Shown here: in pieces, positions 34,923-42,362 of the stretch
How positions within the stretch are numbered: the stretch's first letter is position 1
Layout: each line of letters starts with the position of its first letter
From: Cryobacterium arcticum
GTDB lineage: Bacteria > Actinomycetota > Actinomycetes > Actinomycetales > Microbacteriaceae
Direction of reading: 5' to 3'
Assembly: GCF_003185895.1 (NCBI RefSeq)
Contig: NZ_QHLY01000012.1
Coordinates: forward strand, 1,302,001-1,366,000
DNA length: 64,000 bases
The notes under the pieces: generated by a model
What the model saw: only the letters and a program-made list of their open reading frames with translations
Database searches by the model: none
What the model was told of the DNA's origin: nothing
Translations under genes and position numbers: made by a program

Positions 34923-34928
34923 GAAACC

Positions 34929-35888
34929 ATGTCGGACACCACCACCCGGGCCCTCGATCTGCTGTCTCTGTTGCAGAGCCACCGGCACTGGTCGAGCCGG
35001 GAGCTGGCCGACCGGCTCGGGGTGACGGATCGCACGTTGCGCCGCGACATCGAGCGGTTGCGCGAGCTCGGCTACGAGATCGACGCGGCGCGCGGAGCTG
35101 TCGGCGGCTACCGGCTCGTCGCCGGCACCGGCCTGCCGCCGCTGCTGCTCACCGACGACGAAGGAGTGGCGATCGCCGTCGGCCTGCGCTCCCAGGCCGC
35201 CGCCGGGCTGCGCGGCTCGGAGCACACCACCCTGAGCGCGCTGGCCAAGATCGAGCAGGTGCTGCCGCCGACCCTGCGGCGTCGCATCGAGGCGCTGCAG
35301 TCGCACACCACCGTCGCGCCCGGCGAAGGCCCGGCCGTCGATGCCGACCTGCTGGCCCAGCTCGCGTTGAGCTGCCGCGACAGTGAACGCATACGGTTCG
35401 GCTACACCGCCGCATCCGGCCGGGAATCCACCCGCAGCACCGAGCCGCACATGCTCGTGCCGCACGGTCGCCGGTGGTACCTCGTGGCCTGGGATCGGGA
35501 CCGCGCCGACTGGCGCACCTTCCGGCTCGACCGCATCTCCACCCTGCAGCAGACCCGGGTGATGTTCCCGCCGCGGGATCTCTCGCCACGCGCGGCCGCC
35601 GACCTGGTGTCGGGAGCCGTCAGCTGGACCGAAACCAGCTACACGGCGACGGTGGTGCTCGACCTGACGCTGGCCGACGCCAGGGCGGCTCTCGGTTGGT
35701 GGGCGAAGGAGGCGACCGCACGCGGTGCCGACCAGACCGAGTGGCCGCTGGCCAGTGACCACCTGGCCGGGCTGGCTGCCGCGCTGCTCTGGATTCCCCA
35801 TGATGTGAACTACACCGTCGAGGCGCCAGCAGAGGTGCTCGCCTTCCTCCGCGCGCAGGCCGATCGGGTGCGCGCCGCCGCGCGGTAG
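34929..35888 (+). CDS. WYL-domain transcriptional regulator (DeoR-type HTH)
   Basis: 319 residues: N-terminal HTH_11 winged helix (LLSLLQSHRHWSSRELADRLGVTDRTLRRDI, about 10-40, with ELADRLGVTDRTLRRDIERL as recognition segment), GGYRLVAGTGLPPLLL linker, WYL domain (about 140-215, with HMLVPHGRRWYLVAWDRD and WRTFRLDRI) and a C-terminal extension. WYL proteins of this size are usually repressors or activators responding to nucleic acid or small ligands. It is divergent from the ABC exporter and probably binds the palindrome at 34890. Confidence 0.92.
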   Translation: MSDTTTRALDLLSLLQSHRHWSSRELADRLGVTDRTLRRDIERLRELGYEIDAARGAVGGYRLVAGTGLPPLLLTDDEGVAIAVGLRSQAAAGLRGSEHTTLSALAKIEQVLPPTLRRRIEALQSHTTVAPGEGPAVDADLLAQLALSCRDSERIRFGYTAASGRESTRSTEPHMLVPHGRRWYLVAWDRDRADWRTFRLDRISTLQQTRVMFPPRDLSPRAAADLVSGAVSWTETSYTATVVLDLTLADARAALGWWAKEATARGADQTEWPLASDHLAGLAAALLWIPHDVNYTVEAPAEVLAFLRAQADRVRAAAR

Positions 35889-35897
35889 CGGCCAGCG

Positions 35898-35903
35898 TAC
35901 GAT
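35898..35903 (+). promoter_or_regulatory. Putative -10 box of sdaA
   Basis: TACGAT, 7 nt before GTG 35911. It lies immediately after the stop of the WYL gene. Confidence 0.4.
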
Positions 35904-35910
35904 GGAGCGA

Positions 35911-37290
35911 GTGACAGCGTATGTATCGGCTCTCGACCTCTTCTCCATCGGAATCGGTCCATCCAGTTCCCACACGGTCGGCCCGATGCGGGCCGCCCTG
36001 GTCTTCGCCGAGCACCTGGCCGGCAGCGGCCGGCTGCCGGATGTGACCCGCATCCGCTGTTCGCTCTACGGTTCGCTCGGTTCCACGGGGCTCGGCCACG
36101 GCACGCCGGATGCGATCCTGGCCGGATTGGCCGGCCTCCGCCCCGAAGCCTGCGATCCCGACGACGTGCGCAATCGCTGGGCAGACCTCGCCCCCGGTGC
36201 CACCCTGCAGCTGGGCGGCACGCACCCGGTGGCGGTGCAGAAGAGCGACGTGGTCTTCGAACCGCGCACCCGGCTGCCCGGCCACCCCAATGCCATGACG
36301 CTCTCCGCCTGGGGCGACGACCCTGCGGCTCCTGCCCTGCTCGAGGAGACCTTCTACTCGATCGGGGGCGGATTCATCCGCCGCGACGGCGACCCGATTC
36401 GTCCCGCCACGATGGTGGCCCAGCCGATGCCGTACGCCTCGAGCGCCGCCCTGCTCGACCTCTGCGACACCCACGGCATCGGCATCTGCGACGTCGCCCG
36501 CGCCAACGAGGAAGCCATTCACGGTGCCGATCGACTGGATGCCGGGCTGGACGCGATCTGGTCCGCCATGCACGCCTGCGTCGAGGCCGGCCTGCGGGTG
36601 GACGGCACCCTCCCCGGTGGCCTCGGCGTCAAACGCCGCGCCTCCGCTATTCGTATGCAGCTGGAAGAATACGACGGGCAGCACCAGCGCGAACGTGATA
36701 CCTCCACCGAATGGCTGCACGCCTTCGCCCTCGCCGTGAACGAAGAGAACGCCTCTGGCGGTCGGGTCGTCACCGCGCCCACCAACGGCGCCGCCGGTAT
36801 CATCCCGGCCGTGGCGCACTACTACCTGCGCTTCGTTCCGGGGGCGAGCGCCGCCGGCATCCGCCGGTTCCTGCTCACCGCCGTGGCGATCGGATCACTG
36901 GTCAAGGCGAACGCCTCGATCTCCGGCGCGGAGGGCGGCTGCCAGGCCGAGGTCGGTTCGGCCTGCGCGATGGCCGCCGGCGCGCTCTGCGCCGTGCTCG
37001 GTGGCACCCCGCGGCAGGTGGAGAACGCGGCCGAGATCGCCATGGAACACCACCTCGGCCTCACCTGCGACCCCGTCGGCGGCCTCGTTCAGGTACCCTG
37101 CATCGAACGCAATGCCATAGCCGCGTCCACCGCGGTGTCGGCCGCACGCCTCGCCCTGCACGGCGACGGCACCCACCTCGTGTCGCTGGACACCGTGATC
37201 GAGACCATGCGCCAGACCGGCCTGGACATGATGACGAAGTACAAGGAGACCAGCGAGGGCGGCCTCGCGGTCAACGTCATCGAATGCTGA
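35911..37290 (+). CDS. sdaA: L-serine ammonia-lyase, iron-sulfur dependent, single chain
   Basis: Deaminates L-serine to pyruvate with a [4Fe-4S] cluster. 459 residues: the beta-type N-terminal domain starts VTAYVSALDLFSIGIGPSSSHTVGPM, seen as FSIGIGPSSSHTVGPM; the alpha catalytic domain includes APTNGAAGIIPAV, the cysteines in GGCQAEVGSACAMAAG and TCDPVGGLVQVPCIERN, and a C-terminal conserved tail EGGLAVN. GTG 35911 fits family N-termini; ATG 35902 three codons upstream overlaps the presumed -10. Confidence 0.95.
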   Translation: MTAYVSALDLFSIGIGPSSSHTVGPMRAALVFAEHLAGSGRLPDVTRIRCSLYGSLGSTGLGHGTPDAILAGLAGLRPEACDPDDVRNRWADLAPGATLQLGGTHPVAVQKSDVVFEPRTRLPGHPNAMTLSAWGDDPAAPALLEETFYSIGGGFIRRDGDPIRPATMVAQPMPYASSAALLDLCDTHGIGICDVARANEEAIHGADRLDAGLDAIWSAMHACVEAGLRVDGTLPGGLGVKRRASAIRMQLEEYDGQHQRERDTSTEWLHAFALAVNEENASGGRVVTAPTNGAAGIIPAVAHYYLRFVPGASAAGIRRFLLTAVAIGSLVKANASISGAEGGCQAEVGSACAMAAGALCAVLGGTPRQVENAAEIAMEHHLGLTCDPVGGLVQVPCIERNAIAASTAVSAARLALHGDGTHLVSLDTVIETMRQTGLDMMTKYKETSEGGLAVNVIEC

Positions 37291-37450
37291 CCCGCCCCCT
37301 GATCTAGGCACAGGGAGGATGCTGCGCCGACGGAATCCCTGACCTAAGCTGTGTTCTCGGGGGTACACCATCAACGAGTCCACGTCTTCACAGCCGCTGT
37401 CCGCATCAACCACCGGAGCGGAGCCGCGTGCCGGCCGACGGCGCGCCGCG

Positions 37451-37912
37451 ATGCGCCTCGGAGCGGCCGCACTGCTGCTGGGAACGCTCGCGCTCACCGG
37501 CTGCGCGACTGAGCCGGCCCCGGTGGTGACGGCAACCGTCGTGATCACCCAGACGCCGACGCCCACACCCACGCCCACCCCGACGCCCACGCCGACGCCC
37601 ACACCCCCGCCGGTCGCCGAGGCGCCGGTGGTCGAGGTGCCGATCGACCCGAATCCTCCGGCCGAAGCCGTTGTGGAGGGCCCCGCTGTGGACCTGGGTG
37701 CCGGGCCCGGCGCCCAGGCCGCACCGGGATACGACGGAGCCGGCAACCCGATCAGCTACACCGTGATCGAGGGCGACACCTTCTTCGACATCGCCCAGCG
37801 CTTCGACCTGCCGATGCAGCAGCTACTGCGCATGAACCCCAAAGTGACGGGGCTCGGCGAGGACATCTACCTGCGTCAGGTCATCAACCTGGACTGGACG
37901 AAGACGAACTAG
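37451..37912 (+). CDS. LysM-domain lipoprotein with Thr-Pro repeat
   Basis: 153 residues. The lipoprotein signal ends LTGC (Cys18). A Thr-Pro alternating stretch of about 20 residues follows (near 35-54), then a Pro/Ala/Val linker, then one LysM motif: ISYTVIEGDTFFDIAQRFDL and LLRMNP (about 100-150). It should sit on the outer membrane face and bind peptidoglycan. The Thr-Pro run resembles substrates of actinobacterial O-mannosylation. The start is uncertain: no ribosome site is seen, and the frame is open upstream for about 30 codons without a good start. Confidence 0.8.
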   Translation: MRLGAAALLLGTLALTGCATEPAPVVTATVVITQTPTPTPTPTPTPTPTPTPPPVAEAPVVEVPIDPNPPAEAVVEGPAVDLGAGPGAQAAPGYDGAGNPISYTVIEGDTFFDIAQRFDLPMQQLLRMNPKVTGLGEDIYLRQVINLDWTKTN

Positions 37913-37937
37913 CTCCCGCCGGGCCCCACGGGCGCGC

Positions 37938-39131
37938 TCAGCGCACCGACGCGTGGATGCGTTCGATCAGTTCGATGGTGTGGGCGGAGTCGACGGCACT
38001 GACCGGCAGCGGCGCCCCGCGCAGCAGCGCATCCGCCAGGCTCTCGTAGAACCCGGTGTACCGACCACGCTGGGTGGGCACCACGTGGCTGGCGCCGTCG
38101 GCGCCGAGCCTGCCCCAGGTGACTTCGGGTTCGAGGCCGAAGTCGGCGTCGCTGGGCAGGTTGCCGGCCTGGATGGCGGCCTCCTGACCGTCGACTCCCC
38201 ACTTGGTGTAGCCCGCGGCGGAGCCGAGCACCCGGAACCGGGGGCCGGCCTGCGCGGCGAATGAGCTCATCCAGAGGTGCGAGCGCACGCCGGAACCATG
38301 GTGCAGCGAGACGAACGAGTCGTCATCGGCCGCGCCGCCGGGCCGGCGGGTAGACAACTCGGCGGTGAAGTCGTCGACCGGGCCGAACAGCAACACGGCC
38401 TGGTCGATCAGGTGAGCGCCGAGGTCGTACAGCACACCGCCGCCGTCAGCCGGGGTGGCACCGGCCTTCCAGCTGCGCGGCGGCCCGGGCTTGAAGAACT
38501 CGAATCGGGACTCGAACCGGTACACCTCGCCGAGGGAGCCCTCGGCCAGCAGCGCCTGCAGGGTGAGGAAGTCGCCGTCCCAGCGACGGTTCTGGAACAC
38601 GGTGAGCGGCAGCCCCAGGCTGTCGGCGCGGTTGAGCAGCGCCCAGCCCTGCTCGGAGTCGACCGAGAACGGCTTGTCGATCACGACGGCGAGCCCTGCG
38701 TCGAGAGCGGCGTTGGCCAGCGCGACGTGGGTTTCCGGCGGGGTGCCGATGACGACCAGGTCGAGGTCGAGGGCCTGCGCGAACAGTGCCTCGGCGGTGG
38801 GAACGATGCGCACGCCCGGGTAGGTCTCGGTGGCGCGAGCGCCCCGCTCGGCGTCGCCGGTCACGATCGCCGTGAGGGCGAAGTCGGGGTTGGCGGCGAG
38901 GAAGGGCGCGTGGAAGACCCGGCCGGAGAGCCCGTAGCCGATGACGGCAGCACGGATGGGGCCGGTCAGCCTGGGGCTCCGAGCCGCCGACTCGGCCGAA
39001 GCCGGTCTCGCCACCGGCGCCGCATCGGCGGTGACGCCGTGCTGCGGGCCGGGGCCGGGGCGTGGGCCCGGCTTGGGTGCCGGCTTCGGCGTGTTGATCG
39101 GGGATTCCGGCTGAATGTCTGAAGAGGCCAT
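37938..39131 (-). CDS. Gfo/Idh/MocA-family oxidoreductase
   Basis: NAD(P)-dependent dehydrogenase of the glucose-fructose oxidoreductase family; substrate unknown, probably a sugar or inositol derivative. 397 residues: an unusual Pro-rich N-terminal extension (about 1-55) precedes the Rossmann motif AAVIGYGLSGRVFHAPF (about 61-77). VVIGTPPETHVALANAAL and the catalytic VVIDKPFSVD (EKP-type Lys) follow, then the C-terminal domain with DLGAHLIDQAVLLFG. TAACCT lies 7 nt before the ATG, supporting the long N-terminus. Confidence 0.92.
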   Translation of the reverse strand: MASSDIQPESPINTPKPAPKPGPRPGPGPQHGVTADAAPVARPASAESAARSPRLTGPIRAAVIGYGLSGRVFHAPFLAANPDFALTAIVTGDAERGARATETYPGVRIVPTAEALFAQALDLDLVVIGTPPETHVALANAALDAGLAVVIDKPFSVDSEQGWALLNRADSLGLPLTVFQNRRWDGDFLTLQALLAEGSLGEVYRFESRFEFFKPGPPRSWKAGATPADGGGVLYDLGAHLIDQAVLLFGPVDDFTAELSTRRPGGAADDDSFVSLHHGSGVRSHLWMSSFAAQAGPRFRVLGSAAGYTKWGVDGQEAAIQAGNLPSDADFGLEPEVTWGRLGADGASHVVPTQRGRYTGFYESLADALLRGAPLPVSAVDSAHTIELIERIHASVR

Positions 39132-39138
39132 GGCTCCG

Positions 39139-39144
39139 AGGTTA
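39139..39144 (-). promoter_or_regulatory. Putative -10 box of Gfo/Idh gene
   Basis: TAACCT on the minus strand, 7 nt before ATG 39131. Confidence 0.4.
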
Positions 39145-39219
39145 CGCCGGTTCGCTGACCTCCCCGCCCACCTCCCTCCCGCTTCCCGGGCCGAGCGGCG
39201 GGCGGAGCGGCTAGAACAA

Positions 39220-39702
39220 CTAGAGCGCAGGGGCCACGTGGTCGAAGATGATGCTCGTGCGGGTGGCGGCCACCACCGGGTCAGCCGAGAGGTGGTCGAC
39301 CACGAACCGGCGCAGGCCCGCGGTGTCCCGCACCGCCACGTGCACGAGGAAGTCCTCGTTGCCGCCCAGGAAGAAGAACTGCACCACCTCGGGCAGTTCC
39401 CGGATGCGGGTGGCGAATGGGGTGATCTGCGACCGGGCGCCGGAGTGGATGTTGATGCTGATCAGCGCCTGCACGCCCAGGCCCAACGCGGCCGGGTCGA
39501 CATCCACCGTGAACCGCCGGATCACGCCGCGGCTGACCAGCGACCGCACCCGCTCGAGGCAGGTGGAGGCGGCGATGCCGACCGCGGACGCGAGGGCGGC
39601 GTTGGAGAGCCGTGCGTTGCTGCGGAGCAGGGTCAGCTATCCCTGGTCGACGGCGTCGAGGGTGTCGGTCGGGACCGCCAGCCGGTTCTTGGGTGCCGCC
39701 AT
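39220..39702 (-). pseudogene. Lrp/AsnC-family regulator broken by one in-frame TAG
   Basis: From ATG 39702 the frame encodes MAAPKNRLAVPTDTLDAVDQG, then a TAG at 39637-39639 (codon 22), then LTLLRSNARLSNAALASAVG, IAASTCLERVRSLVSRGV and a complete Lrp ligand domain to the stop at 39220. Without the TAG it would be a normal 160-residue Lrp protein with an N-terminal HTH and a RAM domain. The TAG falls inside HTH helix 1. Translation from GTG 39549 would make a 109-residue RAM-only protein without a DNA-binding domain. I call it a recent pseudogene, or a gene needing stop readthrough. Confidence 0.85.
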
Positions 39703-39755
39703 GCGTGAAGGTCCTGTCCGCCGAAGGTTGGTCGGACGAAGCGCCGATTGGTCTC

Positions 39756-39763
39756 AATATATT
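39756..39763. promoter_or_regulatory. AT palindrome upstream of lrp pseudogene
   Basis: AATATATT, within the near-palindrome TCAATATATTCGA, an isolated AT-rich spot in very GC-rich DNA 54 bp upstream of the lrp ATG. It could be an autoregulatory site. Confidence 0.3.
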
Positions 39764-39790
39764 CGACGGGATCCAGGTCTGTCCGACGTT

Positions 39791-42289
39791 TCAGAGCCGA
39801 TTGATGCCCGTCACGGTGAGGGCGGGCACGCCGAGCTCGTCGGATTCGGCGAGGTCGATGGTGGCGCTGATGCCCCAGTCGTGGTCGCCGGCCGGGTCGT
39901 CGAAGATCTGCCGGGCGGTCCAGAGCATGGGGCCCTCCTCCAAGATGAGCAGCCCGGCGCCACGGGCGTTCGCCCCGGCCAGCAGCTCGTCGTGTTCCTC
40001 GTAGTAGCCGTCCATGGCATCGGCCCAGGCATCCGCCCCGAAGCCGCTGTCGCGGTCGAGGTCGCCGAGCGCGTCGTAGTTCTCCAGCGCGGCCAGCTGC
40101 ACCCGGCGGAAGAGTTCGTTGCGCACCAGGATGCGGAACGCACGGGTGTTGGTGGTGAGCCGGTGCGGCGCGGGCGGCACCACGGCGTGCGCGGTGGCCT
40201 CGTGTGCGGCCAGGTCGGGGTGGATGAGTTCTTCCCACTCGTCGAGCAGGCTGGAGTCCACCTGGCGCACGAGTTCGCCGAGCCACTCGATCAGGTCGAG
40301 GAGGTCCTCGGTCTTGGCTTCATCCGGAATGGTCTGCCGGGCGGCCCGGTAGGCATCCGAGAGGTACCGCAGCACCACGCCCTCGCTGCGCGCGAGCTTG
40401 TAGTAAGCCACGAACTCGCCGAACGACATCGCCCGCTCGTACATGTCGCGCACCACGGTCTTGGGGCGCAAGGGGAAGTCCGCGATCCAGGGCTGGGACT
40501 GCTTGTACGTCTCGAACGCATAGCTGAGCAGTTCGTCGAGGGGCTTGGGCCAGGTGATCTCCTCGAGCAGCTCCATGCGCTGGTCGTACTCGATGCCCTC
40601 GCTCTTCATGGCGTTGACGGCCTCGCCGCGGGCCGCGAACTGCTGGCCCATCAGCACCGGGCGCGGGTCGTCGAGCGTGGACTCGAGGATCGAGATCATG
40701 TCGAGCGCGTAGGTGGGAGCTTCGATGTCGAGCAGGTCGAACGCGGCCAGCGCGAACGGCGACAGCGGCTGGTTGAGCGCGAAGTTGGCCTGCAGATCAA
40801 CGGTCAGACGGATGCTGCCATCCGCACCCTGCTCCACGATGCCGGCCGCGCGCAGGGTCTTGTAAATGCCCAGGGCCCGGCGGGCGTGGGCGAGCTGGCG
40901 CTTCCACGGTTCGTGGTTGTCGAACACCAGTGAATACACGTTGGCGAAGGCGTCGCCACCGCGGGCGATCACGTTGATCAGCATGGCGCTGGTCATCTGC
41001 ATGCTCGAGGTGAGCGTTTCCGGTTCGGCGTCCACCAACCGGCGGAAGGACGGTTCGCCCCAGGAGACGAAGCCCTCCGGAGCCCGTTTGCGCACGATCT
41101 TGCGCCGTTTCTTCGGGTCGTCGCCGGCCTTCTCGATGGCCTTGAGGTTCTCGGTCTCGTGGTCGGGCGCCTGGATCATCACGGTGCCGGCGGTGTCGAA
41201 GCCGGCCCGGCCGGCGCGGCCGGCGATCTGATGGAACTCCCGGGCGTTGAGCTGGCGCATCTTGACGCCGTCGTACTTGGTCAGCGCGGTGAAAAGCACG
41301 GTGCGGATGGGCACGTTGATGCCGACGCCGAGGGTGTCGGTTCCGCAGATCACCCGGAGCAGGCCGCGCTGGGCGAGCTGCTCCACCAACCGCCGGTACT
41401 TGGGCAGCATGCCGGCGTGGTGCACGCCGATGCCCATGCGGATCAGCCGGGACAAGGTCTTGCCGAAGCTGGTGGTGAACCTGAATTCGCCGATCAGCTC
41501 GGCGATGGCTTCCTTCTGTTCCTTGGTGACCACCTTCACGCTGGACAGCGCCTGCGCGCGCTCCAGCGCGGCGGCCTGAGCGAAGTGCACGATGTACACG
41601 GGCGCCTGGCCGGTCTTGAGAAGGTCCTCCACGGTCTCGTGCACCGGCGTGGTCTCGTAGAAGTAGTGCAGCGGCACGGGCCGTTCGACACCGGTGACCA
41701 CGGCGGTGTCGCGGTTGGTGCGGCGGCTCAGGTCGTCAGCGATGTCGGTGACGTCGCCGAGAGTGGCCGACATCAGGATGAACTGCACCCGCGGCAGAAG
41801 AAGCAGCGGCACCTGCCAGGCCCAACCGCGGTCGGGGTCGGAGTAGAAGTGGAACTCGTCCATCACGACCTGGTCGACCGGGGTGTCCTCGCCGTTGCGG
41901 AGAGCCAGGTTGGCCAGGATCTCGGCGGTGCAGCAGATGATCGGGGCGTCGGAGTTCACCGAGGAGTCGCCGGTCATCATGCCCACGTTCTCGGCACCGA
42001 AGATCTCCACCAGGGCGAAGAACTTCTCGCTCACCAGCGCCTTGATCGGGGCAGTGTAGAAGCTGCGCTTGCCGGCGGAGAGCGCTGCGAAGTGCGCACC
42101 GACCGCCACCAGCGACTTACCGGTGCCGGTGGGGGTGGAGAGGATCAGATTCGCCCCGGAGACGATCTCGATGACCGCTTCCTCCTGGGCCGGGTAGAGG
42201 CTGAGGCCCGCATCCGCCGCCCAGAGTTCGAAGGCCTCGAAGAGGACATCGGGATCGGTGACGTGCGGAAGGGCGGTGAGGGTTGCCAT
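39791..42289 (-). CDS. Ski2-like DEAD/DEAH helicase with DUF3516 domain
   Basis: ATP-dependent RNA or DNA helicase; precise role unknown. 832 residues: Q-motif region LYPAQEEAVIEI, Walker A STPTGTGKSLVA, DExH box VVMDEFHFYSD, motif III LMSATLGD, motif IV-VI region with CGTDTLGVGINVPIRTVLF and HQIAGRAGRAGFD, then a long C-terminal DUF3516 region (about 390-832) typical of actinobacterial proteins. ATG 42289 is chosen; AAGGA lies very close before it, and 14 further codons upstream are open but unlikely. Confidence 0.92.
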   Translation of the reverse strand: MATLTALPHVTDPDVLFEAFELWAADAGLSLYPAQEEAVIEIVSGANLILSTPTGTGKSLVAVGAHFAALSAGKRSFYTAPIKALVSEKFFALVEIFGAENVGMMTGDSSVNSDAPIICCTAEILANLALRNGEDTPVDQVVMDEFHFYSDPDRGWAWQVPLLLLPRVQFILMSATLGDVTDIADDLSRRTNRDTAVVTGVERPVPLHYFYETTPVHETVEDLLKTGQAPVYIVHFAQAAALERAQALSSVKVVTKEQKEAIAELIGEFRFTTSFGKTLSRLIRMGIGVHHAGMLPKYRRLVEQLAQRGLLRVICGTDTLGVGINVPIRTVLFTALTKYDGVKMRQLNAREFHQIAGRAGRAGFDTAGTVMIQAPDHETENLKAIEKAGDDPKKRRKIVRKRAPEGFVSWGEPSFRRLVDAEPETLTSSMQMTSAMLINVIARGGDAFANVYSLVFDNHEPWKRQLAHARRALGIYKTLRAAGIVEQGADGSIRLTVDLQANFALNQPLSPFALAAFDLLDIEAPTYALDMISILESTLDDPRPVLMGQQFAARGEAVNAMKSEGIEYDQRMELLEEITWPKPLDELLSYAFETYKQSQPWIADFPLRPKTVVRDMYERAMSFGEFVAYYKLARSEGVVLRYLSDAYRAARQTIPDEAKTEDLLDLIEWLGELVRQVDSSLLDEWEELIHPDLAAHEATAHAVVPPAPHRLTTNTRAFRILVRNELFRRVQLAALENYDALGDLDRDSGFGADAWADAMDGYYEEHDELLAGANARGAGLLILEEGPMLWTARQIFDDPAGDHDWGISATIDLAESDELGVPALTVTGINRL

Positions 42290-42362
42290 GATCCTTCGAT
42301 CCTGCCCTATCCGACTGGCCGGCACCTGCACCGACCAGCCGGAGGTGACCGACGACGCCCGC

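Noticed and set aside
37555-37612. Short tandem repeat suggesting a CRISPR-like or microsatellite locus
   Set aside because: It is the coding repeat for the Thr-Pro stretch of the LysM lipoprotein.
39281-39757. Alternative frame over the lrp locus as a real gene
   Set aside because: Its peptide is Arg/Pro/His-rich shadow sequence; the Lrp frame is recognisable on both sides of the TAG.
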